From JAFIEN01 sp051859505 (GTDB lineage: Bacteria > Pseudomonadota > Alphaproteobacteria > Rhodobacterales > Rhodobacteraceae): a stretch of 53,154 bases of DNA. Position 1 is the stretch's first letter. Every line of letters starts with the position of its first letter. A model generated the notes under the pieces. The model saw nothing but the letters and a program-made list of their open reading frames with translations. It was not told where the DNA came from and ran no database searches. This document shows positions 9,376 through 17,196 of the stretch, piece by piece. Both the position numbers and the translations under genes were made by a program. The stretch covers positions 1 to 53,154 of the forward strand of contig JBHYFN010000026.1 of the NCBI GenBank assembly GCA_051859505.1, written 5' to 3'.

Positions 9376-9537
9376 GCGGCTGCTTCTGAGATTCTTGGGC
9401 GGGCGCTAATTCAGTACGCGTTCGGCGGCTCAATCTATGCGAAGAACACCTTTGGGGACGCCAGGGACAACCTCGGGGACACGGCGGACAAGGTCGGGCG
9501 GTCGGGCCTCACTGTCGCGCTTGGCCGTACTCACTGA
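9376..9537 (+). pseudogene. possible C-terminal gene remnant
   Basis: An open frame of 53 codons runs from just after a TAG to a TGA and has no ATG, GTG or TTG start in a sensible position. It reads, in part, AFGGSIYAKNTFGDARDNLG, followed by DTADKVGRSG. The amino-acid mix looks protein-like rather than like the arginine/proline-rich shadow frames. It could be the tail of a gene truncated by insertion or deletion next to the restriction module. I do not recognise the family. Confidence 0.25.
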
Positions 9538-9652
9538 TCGGCGCTAAGTCCAACCTGCGCTTGCTCAGGAACCCACTTGAATTGGGACACAAACCGGGGT
9601 ACACAAACGTGTGGCCCAAGTGAGCTAAGTATCTGAAATATATATGCGATAA

Positions 9653-9685
9653 GGGGCGTGGCCTAGCGCCCCCTCGGCTCCACCA
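9653..9685 (+). other. tRNA/tmRNA 3'-end-like sequence, possible attachment-site remnant
   Basis: The segment ends GGCTCCACCA, the form of a mature tRNA or tmRNA 3' end, and is preceded by a hairpin (GGGGCG/CGCCCC with an 8-base loop). It has no T-loop consensus (TTCRANY) and no anticodon arm upstream, so it is not a functional tRNA. Such 3'-end copies mark the far end of islands that integrate into tRNA or tmRNA genes. Alphaproteobacterial tmRNA genes are circularly permuted, which makes a tmRNA origin less straightforward. Confidence 0.3.
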
Positions 9686-9761
9686 GACACCCTCCGCTCC
9701 GTGACACCCGGCTGTCGAACCGCGGCGGATGCCGCGTGCCACGCGCGGCGCGCGGGGCGGC

Positions 9762-10904
9762 TCAGTCCCGGGCCGTCACCAGCGCGACGATCGCCGGTGT
9801 CCCGAGCATCGGTTCGAGGTGGCGGGAAAGATGCGCGCTCAGCGCCGCGTCATCGAAAACCGGGGCATCCAGCACGAGGTCAAGCCGCAGACCGTCATCG
9901 CGGTAATCGAGCCTCATGGTCAGCAGAGCGCTGCCCGGTGCGGCCCGCGCCAGTTCGGCCCGCAGAAGCGCCTCGATCTCGGGGCGCAGCGGCGATTGAT
10001 GCGCCGCGCGCCCGTCGGCATGGCCTTCGGGTTCGGCATGGAGCAGCAGGTCTGCCAGTTCCGGCAGCGCGGCATGGGCGCGGGCGCGGGCGGCTTCGGT
10101 CAGGCGATGCGCCTCGGACAGGGTCAGATGGCCGTCGAAGGTGACATGGCCGTTGCCGCGCAAGGTTCCTCCGACCCGGCGCAGCCGCAGGTCATGGACA
10201 TCGCGCAGACCGGGAACCTTGCGGATCTCGGCCTCGATCAGGGCCACCGATCCGGGGTCGGGCGCGGTATCGACCAGCTCCGCCAGCGCCGGCCGCCCGA
10301 GAAGCCAGGCGATCCGGCCCAGCATCAGGGCAATGATCGCCGCCGCGACCGCATCGGCCAGCAGCCAGCCCGCCATCGCCGCCCCGATCCCGAACAGCGC
10401 CACGACCGAGGACAGGGCATCCGATCTGTGATGCCAGGCATTGGCGAGGATCAGGGCCGATCCCGTTCTGCGACCGACCGCGCGGGTATAGTGATAGAGC
10501 CCCTCCTTCAGCAGGATCGAGGCCAGCACCGCCCAAAGCGCCAGCATGCCCGGCGCCTCGGCCGGCGGGTCGATGAAGCGCTGCGCCGCGTCGATCAGGA
10601 TGCCGAAGGAGGCCAGCCCCAGCAAAGCGGCCACGATCAGCGTCGCCATGGTTTCGAACCGGCCATGGCCGAAGGGGTGGTCCTCGTCGGCCGGGCGATG
10701 CGAATGGCGCAGACCCCAGAGCACGGCGGCATCCGACAGAAGGTCCGACAGCGAATGCAGGCCATCGGCGATCAGCGCCTGACTGCCCGAGATCCAGCCC
10801 AGCCCGATCTTGCCCAGCGCAAGCGGCAGGTTGACCGCGACCCCGGCCCATGTGGCCCGGCGCTTGTCCCGCAGGTCGTCGGGGTTGTGGACGGGTTCGT
10901 GCAT
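9762..10904 (-). CDS. cation diffusion facilitator (CDF) metal efflux transporter
   Basis: A 380-residue CDF protein with about six membrane segments followed by a cytoplasmic domain. The metal-site motifs are clear: DGLHSLSDLLSDA near residues 47-59 (TM2), HPFGHGRFE near 76-84, and NAWHHRSDALSS near 154-165 (TM5). The last 160 residues include the usual C-terminal dimerisation fold plus an extended tail. It likely exports Zn2+, Fe2+, Mn2+ or Co2+ by proton exchange; the sequence does not settle which. The start (MHEPVHNPDDLRDKRR) follows an AGAGGCCG ribosome binding site. It lies about 120 bases downstream of mgtE in the same direction, so both could be co-transcribed. Confidence 0.92.
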   Translation of the reverse strand: MHEPVHNPDDLRDKRRATWAGVAVNLPLALGKIGLGWISGSQALIADGLHSLSDLLSDAAVLWGLRHSHRPADEDHPFGHGRFETMATLIVAALLGLASFGILIDAAQRFIDPPAEAPGMLALWAVLASILLKEGLYHYTRAVGRRTGSALILANAWHHRSDALSSVVALFGIGAAMAGWLLADAVAAAIIALMLGRIAWLLGRPALAELVDTAPDPGSVALIEAEIRKVPGLRDVHDLRLRRVGGTLRGNGHVTFDGHLTLSEAHRLTEAARARAHAALPELADLLLHAEPEGHADGRAAHQSPLRPEIEALLRAELARAAPGSALLTMRLDYRDDGLRLDLVLDAPVFDDAALSAHLSRHLEPMLGTPAIVALVTARD

Positions 10905-11023
10905 CGCGGCCTCTGGTTCGTCTGCGTCAGGCTTGGCCTCGGGCGGAGTTATCCCCGCCCAGAGGCCGGATCGGGACGGTCAGCCGGGGCTGCCATCCAG
11001 GCGCAGGGTGCGGGCGCCCGACC

Positions 11024-12397
11024 TCAGACCTCGAGCAGATGCCCGAGGAAGACATAGGCCAGCGCGAAGTAGATGAACACGCCCAGCATGTCCATGATCG
11101 AGGTGATCATGGGCGAGGAGAGCGTCGCCGGATCCGTGCCGATGCGCCGCGCGGCGAAGGGCAGGAGCGCCCCGATCAGCGCGCCGGTGATGGTGACGAT
11201 CGCCATCGAAAGCCCCACGACCATCAGCACCTCGAAACCGACACCCTTGGTGAAGACCGCCAGCACCGCCTCGAGCAGGGCAATCACCACGCCCAGCGCA
11301 AGCGCCACCGGGATCTCGCGCTTGATCACGAACCAGATGTCCTGCGCGCGCAGCCGGAACTGCCCCAGCGCCATGCCGCGAATTACCAGCGTCGCCGATT
11401 GCGATCCGGTATTGCCGCCCATGTCCACGATCGGCGCGATGAAGGCCGCGAGGATCAGAACCTCCGACAGCAGCTCTTCCTGACCGGCCACGAAGGTCGA
11501 GGTGATCGCGCCGAAGAACACGAGGATCGACAGCCAGAACACCCGCACCTTGAAGATCGCCCCGAAAGGCGAGTTGCGCAGATCAAGGTCCGGCCCGCCG
11601 CCGACCGGCGAGGCGGCACCGAACTGGGTCAACCGCTTGCCGCGCTCGCCCTGCGCGATGTCGAGCGCGTCATCGACCGTGACGATCCCGACCAGCCGGT
11701 TGCCGTCGGTCACGACGGGCAGGGCCAGCACATCGTAGGTGGCGATCCGTTCCGCCACCACATCCTTGCTGTCCTCGACCCGAACACTGGCGGGGTTCGA
11801 CTGCATGAGGGCGTCAACCCGGGTCTCGTCTTCCGCAAGGATAAGGTCGCGCAGGCTGACGACGCCCAACAGCACGCGGTCATCGTCGACGATATAGGCG
11901 GCATAGATCGTCTCGGCGTCGGGCGCCTCCTTGCGCAGGCTGGCCAGCGCCTCGCGCACCGTCATCCCGGCCGAGAGCGTGGCATAATCCGAGGTCATCA
12001 GCGCCCCTGCCGTGCCCTCTTCATAGGCGGCAAGGCGGCGGATATCCTCGCGCTCGGCCTGGGCGAGAGCGGGCATCAGCGCGTCGCGCGCGGTCGGGTC
12101 GAGCCGTTTCCACAGGTCGGCGCGCTCGTCATGGCTCATGGCAGTGACGACGCCGGCCAGTTCGGCCCGCGGCAGGGCCCGGCTCATCGCGATCTGGAAG
12201 GGGGCGTCGAAATAGCCGAAAACAGTCGCCTGCCGGTCAAGTGGCAAGGCGGTCAGGACGCGGGCCGCCTCGTCCGGTTGCAGCGCACCGATCTCGTTGG
12301 CGATATCGGCCGGGTGCATGGATTTCACCGCCTCCTGCACGGATGCGATATCGCCGGCGTCAAGCCAGGTCTTCAGGGCATTGGTCAGGGTGGTCAT
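11024..12397 (-). CDS. mgtE: magnesium transporter MgtE
   Basis: A 457-residue MgtE channel. In order it has the N-terminal MgtE_N superhelix (MHPADIANEIGALQPDEAAR near residues 29-48), two CBS domains at about 140-260 (for example VRVEDSKDVVAERIATYDVL), a connecting helix, and a five-helix membrane domain with GGNTGSQSATLVIRGMALGQ near 327-346, which lines the pore. The N and CBS domains close the pore when intracellular Mg2+ is high. The ATG follows AAAGAGGTAAC, a good ribosome binding site. The upstream 200 bases contain a GC-rich tandem repeat but nothing I could match to a Mg2+ riboswitch. Confidence 0.95.
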   Translation of the reverse strand: MTTLTNALKTWLDAGDIASVQEAVKSMHPADIANEIGALQPDEAARVLTALPLDRQATVFGYFDAPFQIAMSRALPRAELAGVVTAMSHDERADLWKRLDPTARDALMPALAQAEREDIRRLAAYEEGTAGALMTSDYATLSAGMTVREALASLRKEAPDAETIYAAYIVDDDRVLLGVVSLRDLILAEDETRVDALMQSNPASVRVEDSKDVVAERIATYDVLALPVVTDGNRLVGIVTVDDALDIAQGERGKRLTQFGAASPVGGGPDLDLRNSPFGAIFKVRVFWLSILVFFGAITSTFVAGQEELLSEVLILAAFIAPIVDMGGNTGSQSATLVIRGMALGQFRLRAQDIWFVIKREIPVALALGVVIALLEAVLAVFTKGVGFEVLMVVGLSMAIVTITGALIGALLPFAARRIGTDPATLSSPMITSIMDMLGVFIYFALAYVFLGHLLEV

Positions 12398-12468
12398 GAT
12401 GTTACCTCTTTTGTTTCAAGCGCTTCTTGCGAGATGGGCATGTTCAGCGGAGTGCCGCCGTCGACGGA

Positions 12469-12537
12469 CGGGGCGGCACGCATTGGGCGGCACGCACGGG
12501 GCGGCACCCACGGGGCGGCACGGTCGGGGCAGCATGG
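12469..12537. repeat. degenerate tandem repeat, unit about 14 bases
   Basis: Five imperfect copies of a GC-rich unit close to CGGGGCGGCACGCA follow each other with small length differences (12-16 bases). The array lies between mgtE and the small gene, in the mgtE leader or promoter, where copy-number change could alter expression. Confidence 0.7.
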
Positions 12538-12603
12538 CCAGCGATGGCCGGCCATGCATGTGCCTCGCCGCGGTCTGATCGTGATCAGGTTCTGAAAGGG
12601 CCG

Positions 12604-12855
12604 TCAGGCCTGGCGCAGCTCTCGATGCTGGCGCAGAAGTTCAGCCAGCCGATCTGCGGCCTTGGCGGCAGTATCGGCCGCCCGGCGCTCGGCCATAGCC
12701 GGTGCCGCCGCTGTCCGATGCGGGGCAGCGGCTTGCCACTGGAGGCCGGGCTTCCCGGTCCGGGCACAGATCACCCAATTGGCGGTGACAGGGCGCGCGG
12801 TTTGCGGAGTGGAAAGGCTCCGGCCAGATGCGAATTTGGTGAAGTGCAGGGTCAT
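12604..12855 (-). CDS. small protein of unknown function
   Basis: An 83-residue protein starting MTLHFTKFASGRSLSTPQTA. I chose the ATG at 12855 because GGAGG lies 8 bases upstream; a longer frame to 12900 would read through that site. The N-terminal half has a compact core (ANWVICARTGKPGLQW) and the C-terminal half is alanine- and arginine-rich and probably helical (MAERRAADTAAKAADRLAEL). There is no signal peptide or membrane segment. I do not recognise the family. It is upstream of mgtE on the same strand, 206 bases away, and its ribosome binding site lies inside a strong inverted repeat. Confidence 0.6.
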   Translation of the reverse strand: MTLHFTKFASGRSLSTPQTARPVTANWVICARTGKPGLQWQAAAPHRTAAAPAMAERRAADTAAKAADRLAELLRQHRELRQA

Positions 12856-13262
12856 TGCTTGCCTCCATGAAGCCGGCCGCGGCCGTTCATGGGCAAGCAC
12901 AGAGGCGCGTCAGACGCGGATCGGTGCAGCCGAAGACAGGCCGGGCAGGCAGGATGTGAAAGGGAAGGCCCGGCTTCTGCGGCGTGTCACTACAGGAGCC
13001 GGACCGCTACTAGAGCAGCTGTCCATGGTTCTCTCTGTCTGGTTCGTTTTCAGTGCCACAAGCGTTGCAGCGGGGGCGGGGTAGCCGCCCGGCCACAACC
13101 TGTCAACCCCATTTGCGGCCGGCGCGGCTGCCGCCCCCCGGGTGCCGGAAGGACGCGTGAGGGCGCTTTGCCGGATCCGGGCGGGGTCGATATATTCATC
13201 GGCGGTCTTGCCTCGGCACGCCCCGGGTTGCAGGGTCGGCGCGGATGGAAGGGGAGGGGCCT
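12856..13262. other. 407-base divergent intergenic region
   Basis: It separates the minus-strand small gene from the plus-strand FAH-family gene, so it must hold promoters for both. The end next to the small gene carries a long inverted repeat (12857-12898). The remainder has no convincing ORF on either strand. I could not identify clear -35/-10 pairs. Confidence 0.5.
12857..12898 (-). promoter_or_regulatory. leader hairpin covering the ribosome binding site of the small gene
   Basis: On the minus strand GCTTGCCCATGAA pairs with TTCATGGAGGCAAGC, leaving a 2-base bulge and a 14-base GC-rich loop region. The 3' arm contains the GGAGG Shine-Dalgarno, and the stem ends one base before the ATG at 12855. 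In RNA this would block ribosome access; as DNA it could also be an operator. The pairing is seen directly; its role is inferred. Confidence 0.6.
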
Positions 13263-14399
13263 ATGGAGTTTCCTGAGAAAGCCGTGCTGGTCGGCCGGGT
13301 CTGGCGAGAGGCCATCGGCCCCTCGGTCGTGGCCCTGCGGGACGGCCGGGTGGTGGATATCACTTGCCCCGCGATCGCCACGATGCGCGACCTGCTGGAG
13401 CGGCCCGACCCCGCGGACCTTGCCCGGAGCCTTCCCGGCGAGGATATCGGCCCCCTCGCGGATCTGCTTGCCGCCAGCATCGAGGCTGGGGGAGACGTCA
13501 CCCGGCTTCTGGCGCCATCGGACCTGCAGGCGGTCAAGGCCTGCGGCGTGACCTTCGCACGCTCGATGATCGAGCGGGTGATCGAAGAGCGCGCGGGCGG
13601 CGATCCGGCCCGGGCCGAGGCGATCCGGGCGCGGGTTCTGGCGGTGATCGGCGACAGCCTGCGCGATCTGGTGCCGGGCTCGGACGAGGCGGCCGAGGTC
13701 AAGCGGGTGCTGCAGGCCGAGGGGCTGTGGTCGCAATACCTCGAGGTGGGGATCGGGCCGGATGCCGAGGTCTTCACCAAGGCGCAGCCGATGGCGGCGG
13801 TGGGCTGGGGGGCCTCGGTGGGCCTGCATCCGATCTCGCGCTGGAACAATCCAGAGCCGGAGGTGGTGCTGGCGGTGGCCTCGTCGGGCCGGATCGTGGG
13901 GGCGACGCTGGGCAATGACGTGAACCTGCGCGATGTCGAGGGGCGCTCGGCCCTGCTTTTGGGCAAGGCCAAGGACAACAATGCGGCGGCCGCCATGGGT
14001 CCGTTCATCCGGCTGTTCGATGACGGCTTCGGGCTCGACGATGTGCGCGGGCTGGAACTGACCATGACGGTGACGGGCGAGGATGGGTTCGTGCTTGAGG
14101 GGCGGTCCTCGATGGCCGAGATCAGCCGCGATCCGGCCGATCTGGTGGCGCAGACCTGCGGGCGGCATCACCAGTATCCTGACGGGTTCATGCTGTATCT
14201 GGGCACGATGTTCGCCCCCGTGCAGGACCGCGACGGGCCGGGGCAGGGCTTCACCCATCACCTGGGCGATGTGGTGCGGATCGCGACGCCCGCGCTGGGC
14301 GAGCTTCGCAACACGGTGCGGCTGGCGACCGAGGCGCCGGAATGGACCTTCGGCACCGCCATGTTGATGCGCAATCTGGCGGGGCGGGGGTTGCTGTGA
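13263..14399 (+). CDS. fumarylacetoacetate hydrolase family protein
   Basis: A 378-residue protein whose C-terminal two-thirds have the FAH fold. The metal-site region is seen in NNPEPEVVLAVASSGRIVGA near residues 196-215 (the E-x-E pair) and GNDVNLRDVEGRSALLLGKA near 218-237. FAH-fold enzymes act on 2-oxo acids by C-C hydrolysis, decarboxylation or dehydration; sugar-acid dehydratases also belong here. I start at the ATG at 13263 because AGGGGAGG precedes it; an in-frame ATG lies at 13245. The aldo/keto reductase begins 33 bases after the stop, so both may serve the same sugar or aldehyde route. The substrate is unknown. Confidence 0.88.
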   Translation: MEFPEKAVLVGRVWREAIGPSVVALRDGRVVDITCPAIATMRDLLERPDPADLARSLPGEDIGPLADLLAASIEAGGDVTRLLAPSDLQAVKACGVTFARSMIERVIEERAGGDPARAEAIRARVLAVIGDSLRDLVPGSDEAAEVKRVLQAEGLWSQYLEVGIGPDAEVFTKAQPMAAVGWGASVGLHPISRWNNPEPEVVLAVASSGRIVGATLGNDVNLRDVEGRSALLLGKAKDNNAAAAMGPFIRLFDDGFGLDDVRGLELTMTVTGEDGFVLEGRSSMAEISRDPADLVAQTCGRHHQYPDGFMLYLGTMFAPVQDRDGPGQGFTHHLGDVVRIATPALGELRNTVRLATEAPEWTFGTAMLMRNLAGRGLL

Positions 14400-14432
14400 G
14401 CGAACCCCGGCCCGCGCTCTGAGGAGGACGAC

Positions 14433-15464
14433 ATGACCTATTTGCCTGCAGAAGACCGCTACGAGCGGATGGTCTATCGCCGCTGCGGCCGGTCGGGGCT
14501 GAAGCTGCCCGCGGTCAGCCTTGGGCTGTGGCACAATTTCGGCCATGACTTCCCGCATGAGGTGAAGCGGGCGATCTGCCGGACGGCCTTCGACCACGGC
14601 ATCACGCATTTCGACCTTGCCAACAACTACGGCCCGCCGCCGGGATCGGCCGAACATGCCTTCGGGTCGATCCTGGCCGAGGATTTCCGGGCGCATCGGG
14701 ACGAGATGATCATCTCGTCCAAGGCGGGCTATCACATGTGGGACGGGCCCTATGGCGAATGGGGCAGCCGGAAATACCTGATCGCCTCTTGTGACCAGAG
14801 CCTGAAACGGATGGGGCTGGATTATGTGGATATCTTCTATTCCCACCGCTTCGATCCCGACACGCCGCTGGAAGAGACGATGGGCGCACTGGATTACATC
14901 GTGCGCTCGGGGCGGGCGCTCTATGTCGGCATCTCGTCCTACAATTCCGAACGCACGCGCGAGGCGGTGGCAATCCTGAAGGATCTGGGCACACCTTGCG
15001 TGATCCATCAGCCCTCCTACAACATGCTCAACCGCTGGGTCGAACGGGACGGGCTGAAAGAGACGCTGGCGGACCTGGGCGTGGGGTCCATCGCCTTCAC
15101 GCCGCTGGCGCAGGGGATGCTGACGCAGAAATATCTGGGCGGCGTGACCGAGGGGCGCGCGGTGCAGGGCAAGAGCCTCGATCCGCGGATGCTGTCGGAA
15201 AAGGCCATCGGCAATATCCGAAAGCTGAACGAGATCGCCGAGGCGCGGGGCCAGACGCTGGCGCAGATGGCGATTGCCTGGGTGCTGCGCGGGGGCGGGA
15301 TCACCAGCGCGCTGATCGGGGCGTCACGGCCCGAGCAGGTGGTGGATTGCGCGGGCGCGGTGCGGAACCTGGAATTCACGCCCGAGGAACTGGCCCTGAT
15401 CGACACCTATGCCGACGAGGAGAAGATCAATCTCTGGGCGCGCTCGGCCGAGATCGAGGGCTGA
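14433..15464 (+). CDS. aldo/keto reductase, L-glyceraldehyde 3-phosphate reductase (YghZ) type
   Basis: A 343-residue NADPH-dependent TIM-barrel reductase. The catalytic tetrad is visible: Asp and Tyr in THFDLANNYGPPPGSAE, Lys in IISSKAGYHMWDGPYG, and His in DIFYSHRFDPDTPLEE. GPYGEWGSRKYL and the end DEEKINLWARSAEIEG match the YghZ/MgrA group, which reduces L-glyceraldehyde 3-phosphate and other aldehydes such as methylglyoxal. GAGGAGG lies 7 bases before the ATG. It is downstream of the FAH-family gene in the same orientation, and is followed by two AT-rich palindromes. Confidence 0.92.
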   Translation: MTYLPAEDRYERMVYRRCGRSGLKLPAVSLGLWHNFGHDFPHEVKRAICRTAFDHGITHFDLANNYGPPPGSAEHAFGSILAEDFRAHRDEMIISSKAGYHMWDGPYGEWGSRKYLIASCDQSLKRMGLDYVDIFYSHRFDPDTPLEETMGALDYIVRSGRALYVGISSYNSERTREAVAILKDLGTPCVIHQPSYNMLNRWVERDGLKETLADLGVGSIAFTPLAQGMLTQKYLGGVTEGRAVQGKSLDPRMLSEKAIGNIRKLNEIAEARGQTLAQMAIAWVLRGGGITSALIGASRPEQVVDCAGAVRNLEFTPEELALIDTYADEEKINLWARSAEIEG

Positions 15465-15506
15465 CGGAATTTGAAAAATTCCGGGGCGGATTTTGTACAA
15501 AATCCG
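15465..15506. repeat. pair of AT-core palindromes after the aldo/keto reductase
   Basis: Directly after the stop codon are CGGAATTT-GAA-AAATTCCG (19 bases) and then CGGATTTTGTACAAAATCCG, a perfect 20-base palindrome. Similar AT-core palindromes flanked by CGG/CCG occur at 25188, 26403 and 44036. They may act as transcription stops or protein-binding sites. Confidence 0.75.
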
Positions 15507-15598
15507 TGGCGCCAGGGGTCGGGGGTATCGCAGGATCCGCGACCTCGCGCTGTGTCCTTGCACATTTACGACAAGACTGAACGAAGGATGGCCCTCGG

Positions 15599-16420
15599 AT
15601 GAAAAGCGAATTGTGCATTTACAATCTGGCGAGCGAGAAGACCCGACTGGTCCTCGCGCATGACGGCCATATCGAGGCGCCGAACTGGCATCCGGACGGC
15701 TATCTGATCGTCAATGGCGGGGGCTGTCTGTACCGGGTCGATCTGGAGGCACCGGGCCTTGAGCTGATCGACACGGGCTTTGCCACGGGCTGCAACAACG
15801 ATCACGGCCTCTCTCCCGACGGGCGTTGGCTGGCGATCTCCGACAAGACCGAGACCGGCCAGTCCTGCATCCATATCCTGCCGGTCGCCGGCGGCGCGCC
15901 GCGCCGCGTGACCGCGCATGTGCCCTCCTGGTGGCACAGCTGGTCGCCCGACGGCGCAACCCTGGCCTATGCCGCCGCCCGCAATGGTGGTCCGGTCGCG
16001 CTTTACACCTGCCCCTTGGACGGCGGGGAAGAGACCTGTGTGACGGCCGCTTTCGACCATGTAGACGGGCCGGACTACAGCGCCGACGGCGCCTGGATCT
16101 GGTTCAACGGCGAACGCGACGGCGCGGTGGATCTCTGGCGGATCCGGCCCGATGGCTCTGCGCTCGAGCGGATGACGGAGGATGCGGCCGTCAACTGGTT
16201 TCCCCACCCCTCGCCCGACAACCGCCATGTCGTCTATCTGGCCTATCCGCCGGGAACACGCGGCCATCCCGCCGGGCTCGATGTGACCCTGCGCCTGATG
16301 CCGCAGTCGGGCGGAGCCTCGCGCGAGGTGGTGGCGCTTCATGGCGGCCAGGGCACGATCAACGTGCCGAGCTGGTCCCCGGACGGAGCGGCCTTCGCCT
16401 TCATGCGCTATCGCGGCTGA
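15599..16420 (+). CDS. TolB-like beta-propeller (PD40 repeat) protein
   Basis: A 273-residue protein made of WD40-like PD40 repeats: APNWHPDGYLIVNG, NNDHGLSPDGRWLAISDKT, SWWHSWSPDGATLAYAAAR, GPDYSADGAWIWFNGERDG, NWFPHPSPDNRHVVYLAYPP and NVPSWSPDGAAFAFMRYRG. It has no signal peptide (start MKSELCIYNLASEKTRLVLA), so it is probably cytoplasmic, unlike true TolB at 47199. Proteins of this kind are often called biopolymer-transport components by homology, but the role here is unknown. The start follows ACGAAGGATGG. It follows the FAH and aldo/keto reductase genes, and a hairpin terminator comes after it. Confidence 0.82.
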   Translation: MKSELCIYNLASEKTRLVLAHDGHIEAPNWHPDGYLIVNGGGCLYRVDLEAPGLELIDTGFATGCNNDHGLSPDGRWLAISDKTETGQSCIHILPVAGGAPRRVTAHVPSWWHSWSPDGATLAYAAARNGGPVALYTCPLDGGEETCVTAAFDHVDGPDYSADGAWIWFNGERDGAVDLWRIRPDGSALERMTEDAAVNWFPHPSPDNRHVVYLAYPPGTRGHPAGLDVTLRLMPQSGGASREVVALHGGQGTINVPSWSPDGAAFAFMRYRG

Positions 16421-16433
16421 ATTGCCGCAGACT

Positions 16434-16470
16434 CCTGCATCCCGCGGCGCGCGCGGGATTGCAGGCTTTA
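16434..16470 (+). terminator. hairpin terminator after the propeller gene
   Basis: CCTGCA-T-CCCGC pairs with GCGGG-AT-TGCAGG around a 7-base GC loop, followed by CTTTACAT. It lies 13 bases after the stop of the propeller gene and separates it from nadD. Confidence 0.5.
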
Positions 16471-16527
16471 CATCCGGGGCCGGCGCCGCTCTTCATCCGC
16501 CGCGATTGTGAGCGACGGGAATCCCGC

Positions 16528-17187
16528 ATGCAGCGCATGCCACTTGCCATGCCGGGCCAGAGCATCGGCCTTCTGGGCGGATCCTTCGATCCGGCCCATG
16601 GGGGTCATGTGCATATCACCCGGGCGGCGTTGACCCGGTTCGGGCTGGATCAGGTCTGGTGGCTGGTCAGCCCGGGCAATCCTCTCAAGCAGCACGGCCC
16701 CGCACCGATCGGGCAGCGGATGGCGGCCGCGCGGCGGATCATGCGCCATCCCCGGGTGGTGGTGACGGATATCGAGGCGCGGATCGGCAGCCGCTACACG
16801 GCCCAGACGCTGCGCTGGCTCAGGGCCCACGCGCCCGGTGTCCGCTTCGTCTGGCTGATGGGGGCCGACAACCTGGCGCAGTTTCATCGCTGGCAGGATT
16901 GGGAGAGCATCCTGCAGATGGTGCCGGTCGGCGTGCTGGCCCGCCCCGGAGAGCAGATGGCGGCCCAGCTGTCGAAAGCGGGCCGGAAGTATCGCGATGC
17001 CCGCTTGCCGCAACGCGCGTCGCATCTGCTGGGAAGATCGGACCCGCCGGCCTGGTCCTTCGTGACGCTGCCGCTGTCGCCGCAGTCCTCGACGCGGTTG
17101 CGGGCGGCGGGCGCATGGGGCGCAGAGGCTCCGGCTGGCGCGGATGTGAGGCAAGGGGCGTTGCCCAGCGACGACAGTGCTGATTAG
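16528..17187 (+). CDS. nadD: nicotinate-nucleotide adenylyltransferase NadD
   Basis: A 219-residue enzyme that makes nicotinic acid adenine dinucleotide from NaMN and ATP in NAD+ biosynthesis. The nucleotidyltransferase motif GLLGGSFDPAHGGHVHI lies near residues 14-30, WWLVSPGNPLK near 45-55, FVWLMGADNLAQFHRW near 106-121, and the (I/S)SSTxLR signature in PQSSTRLRAAG near 187-197. I start at the ATG at 16528; ATGs at 16537 and 16549 are in frame and possible. The ribosome binding site is weak. In related genomes nadD sits close to dacB, as here (gap about 10 bases), so both are likely co-transcribed. Confidence 0.95.
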   Translation: MQRMPLAMPGQSIGLLGGSFDPAHGGHVHITRAALTRFGLDQVWWLVSPGNPLKQHGPAPIGQRMAAARRIMRHPRVVVTDIEARIGSRYTAQTLRWLRAHAPGVRFVWLMGADNLAQFHRWQDWESILQMVPVGVLARPGEQMAAQLSKAGRKYRDARLPQRASHLLGRSDPPAWSFVTLPLSPQSSTRLRAAGAWGAEAPAGADVRQGALPSDDSAD

Positions 17188-17196
17188 GGTCGGGTG

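Larger units (their letters stand above)
9232..9761. other. 530-base gap downstream of hsdR; possible island junction
   Basis: This stretch is less GC-rich than its neighbours, with the AT-rich run CTGAAATATATATGCG near 9633. It contains a hairpin just after hsdR (9245-9269), an open frame without a start codon (9376-9537), and a tRNA/tmRNA-3'-end-like sequence (9653-9685). No complete gene is recognisable. Confidence 0.5.

Noticed and set aside
9653..9685. A functional tRNA gene ending in CCACCA
   Set aside because: No T-loop consensus, D-arm or anticodon arm can be folded upstream, so only the 3'-end-like sequence is reported.
12398..12603. A Mg2+ riboswitch upstream of mgtE
   Set aside because: Only a GC-rich tandem repeat and a small CCGTCGACGG palindrome are visible; nothing resembles the conserved M-box core.
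15588..15602. An ATG just before the propeller gene
   Set aside because: It encodes only four codons before a stop; the ATG at 15599 is the start of the real frame.
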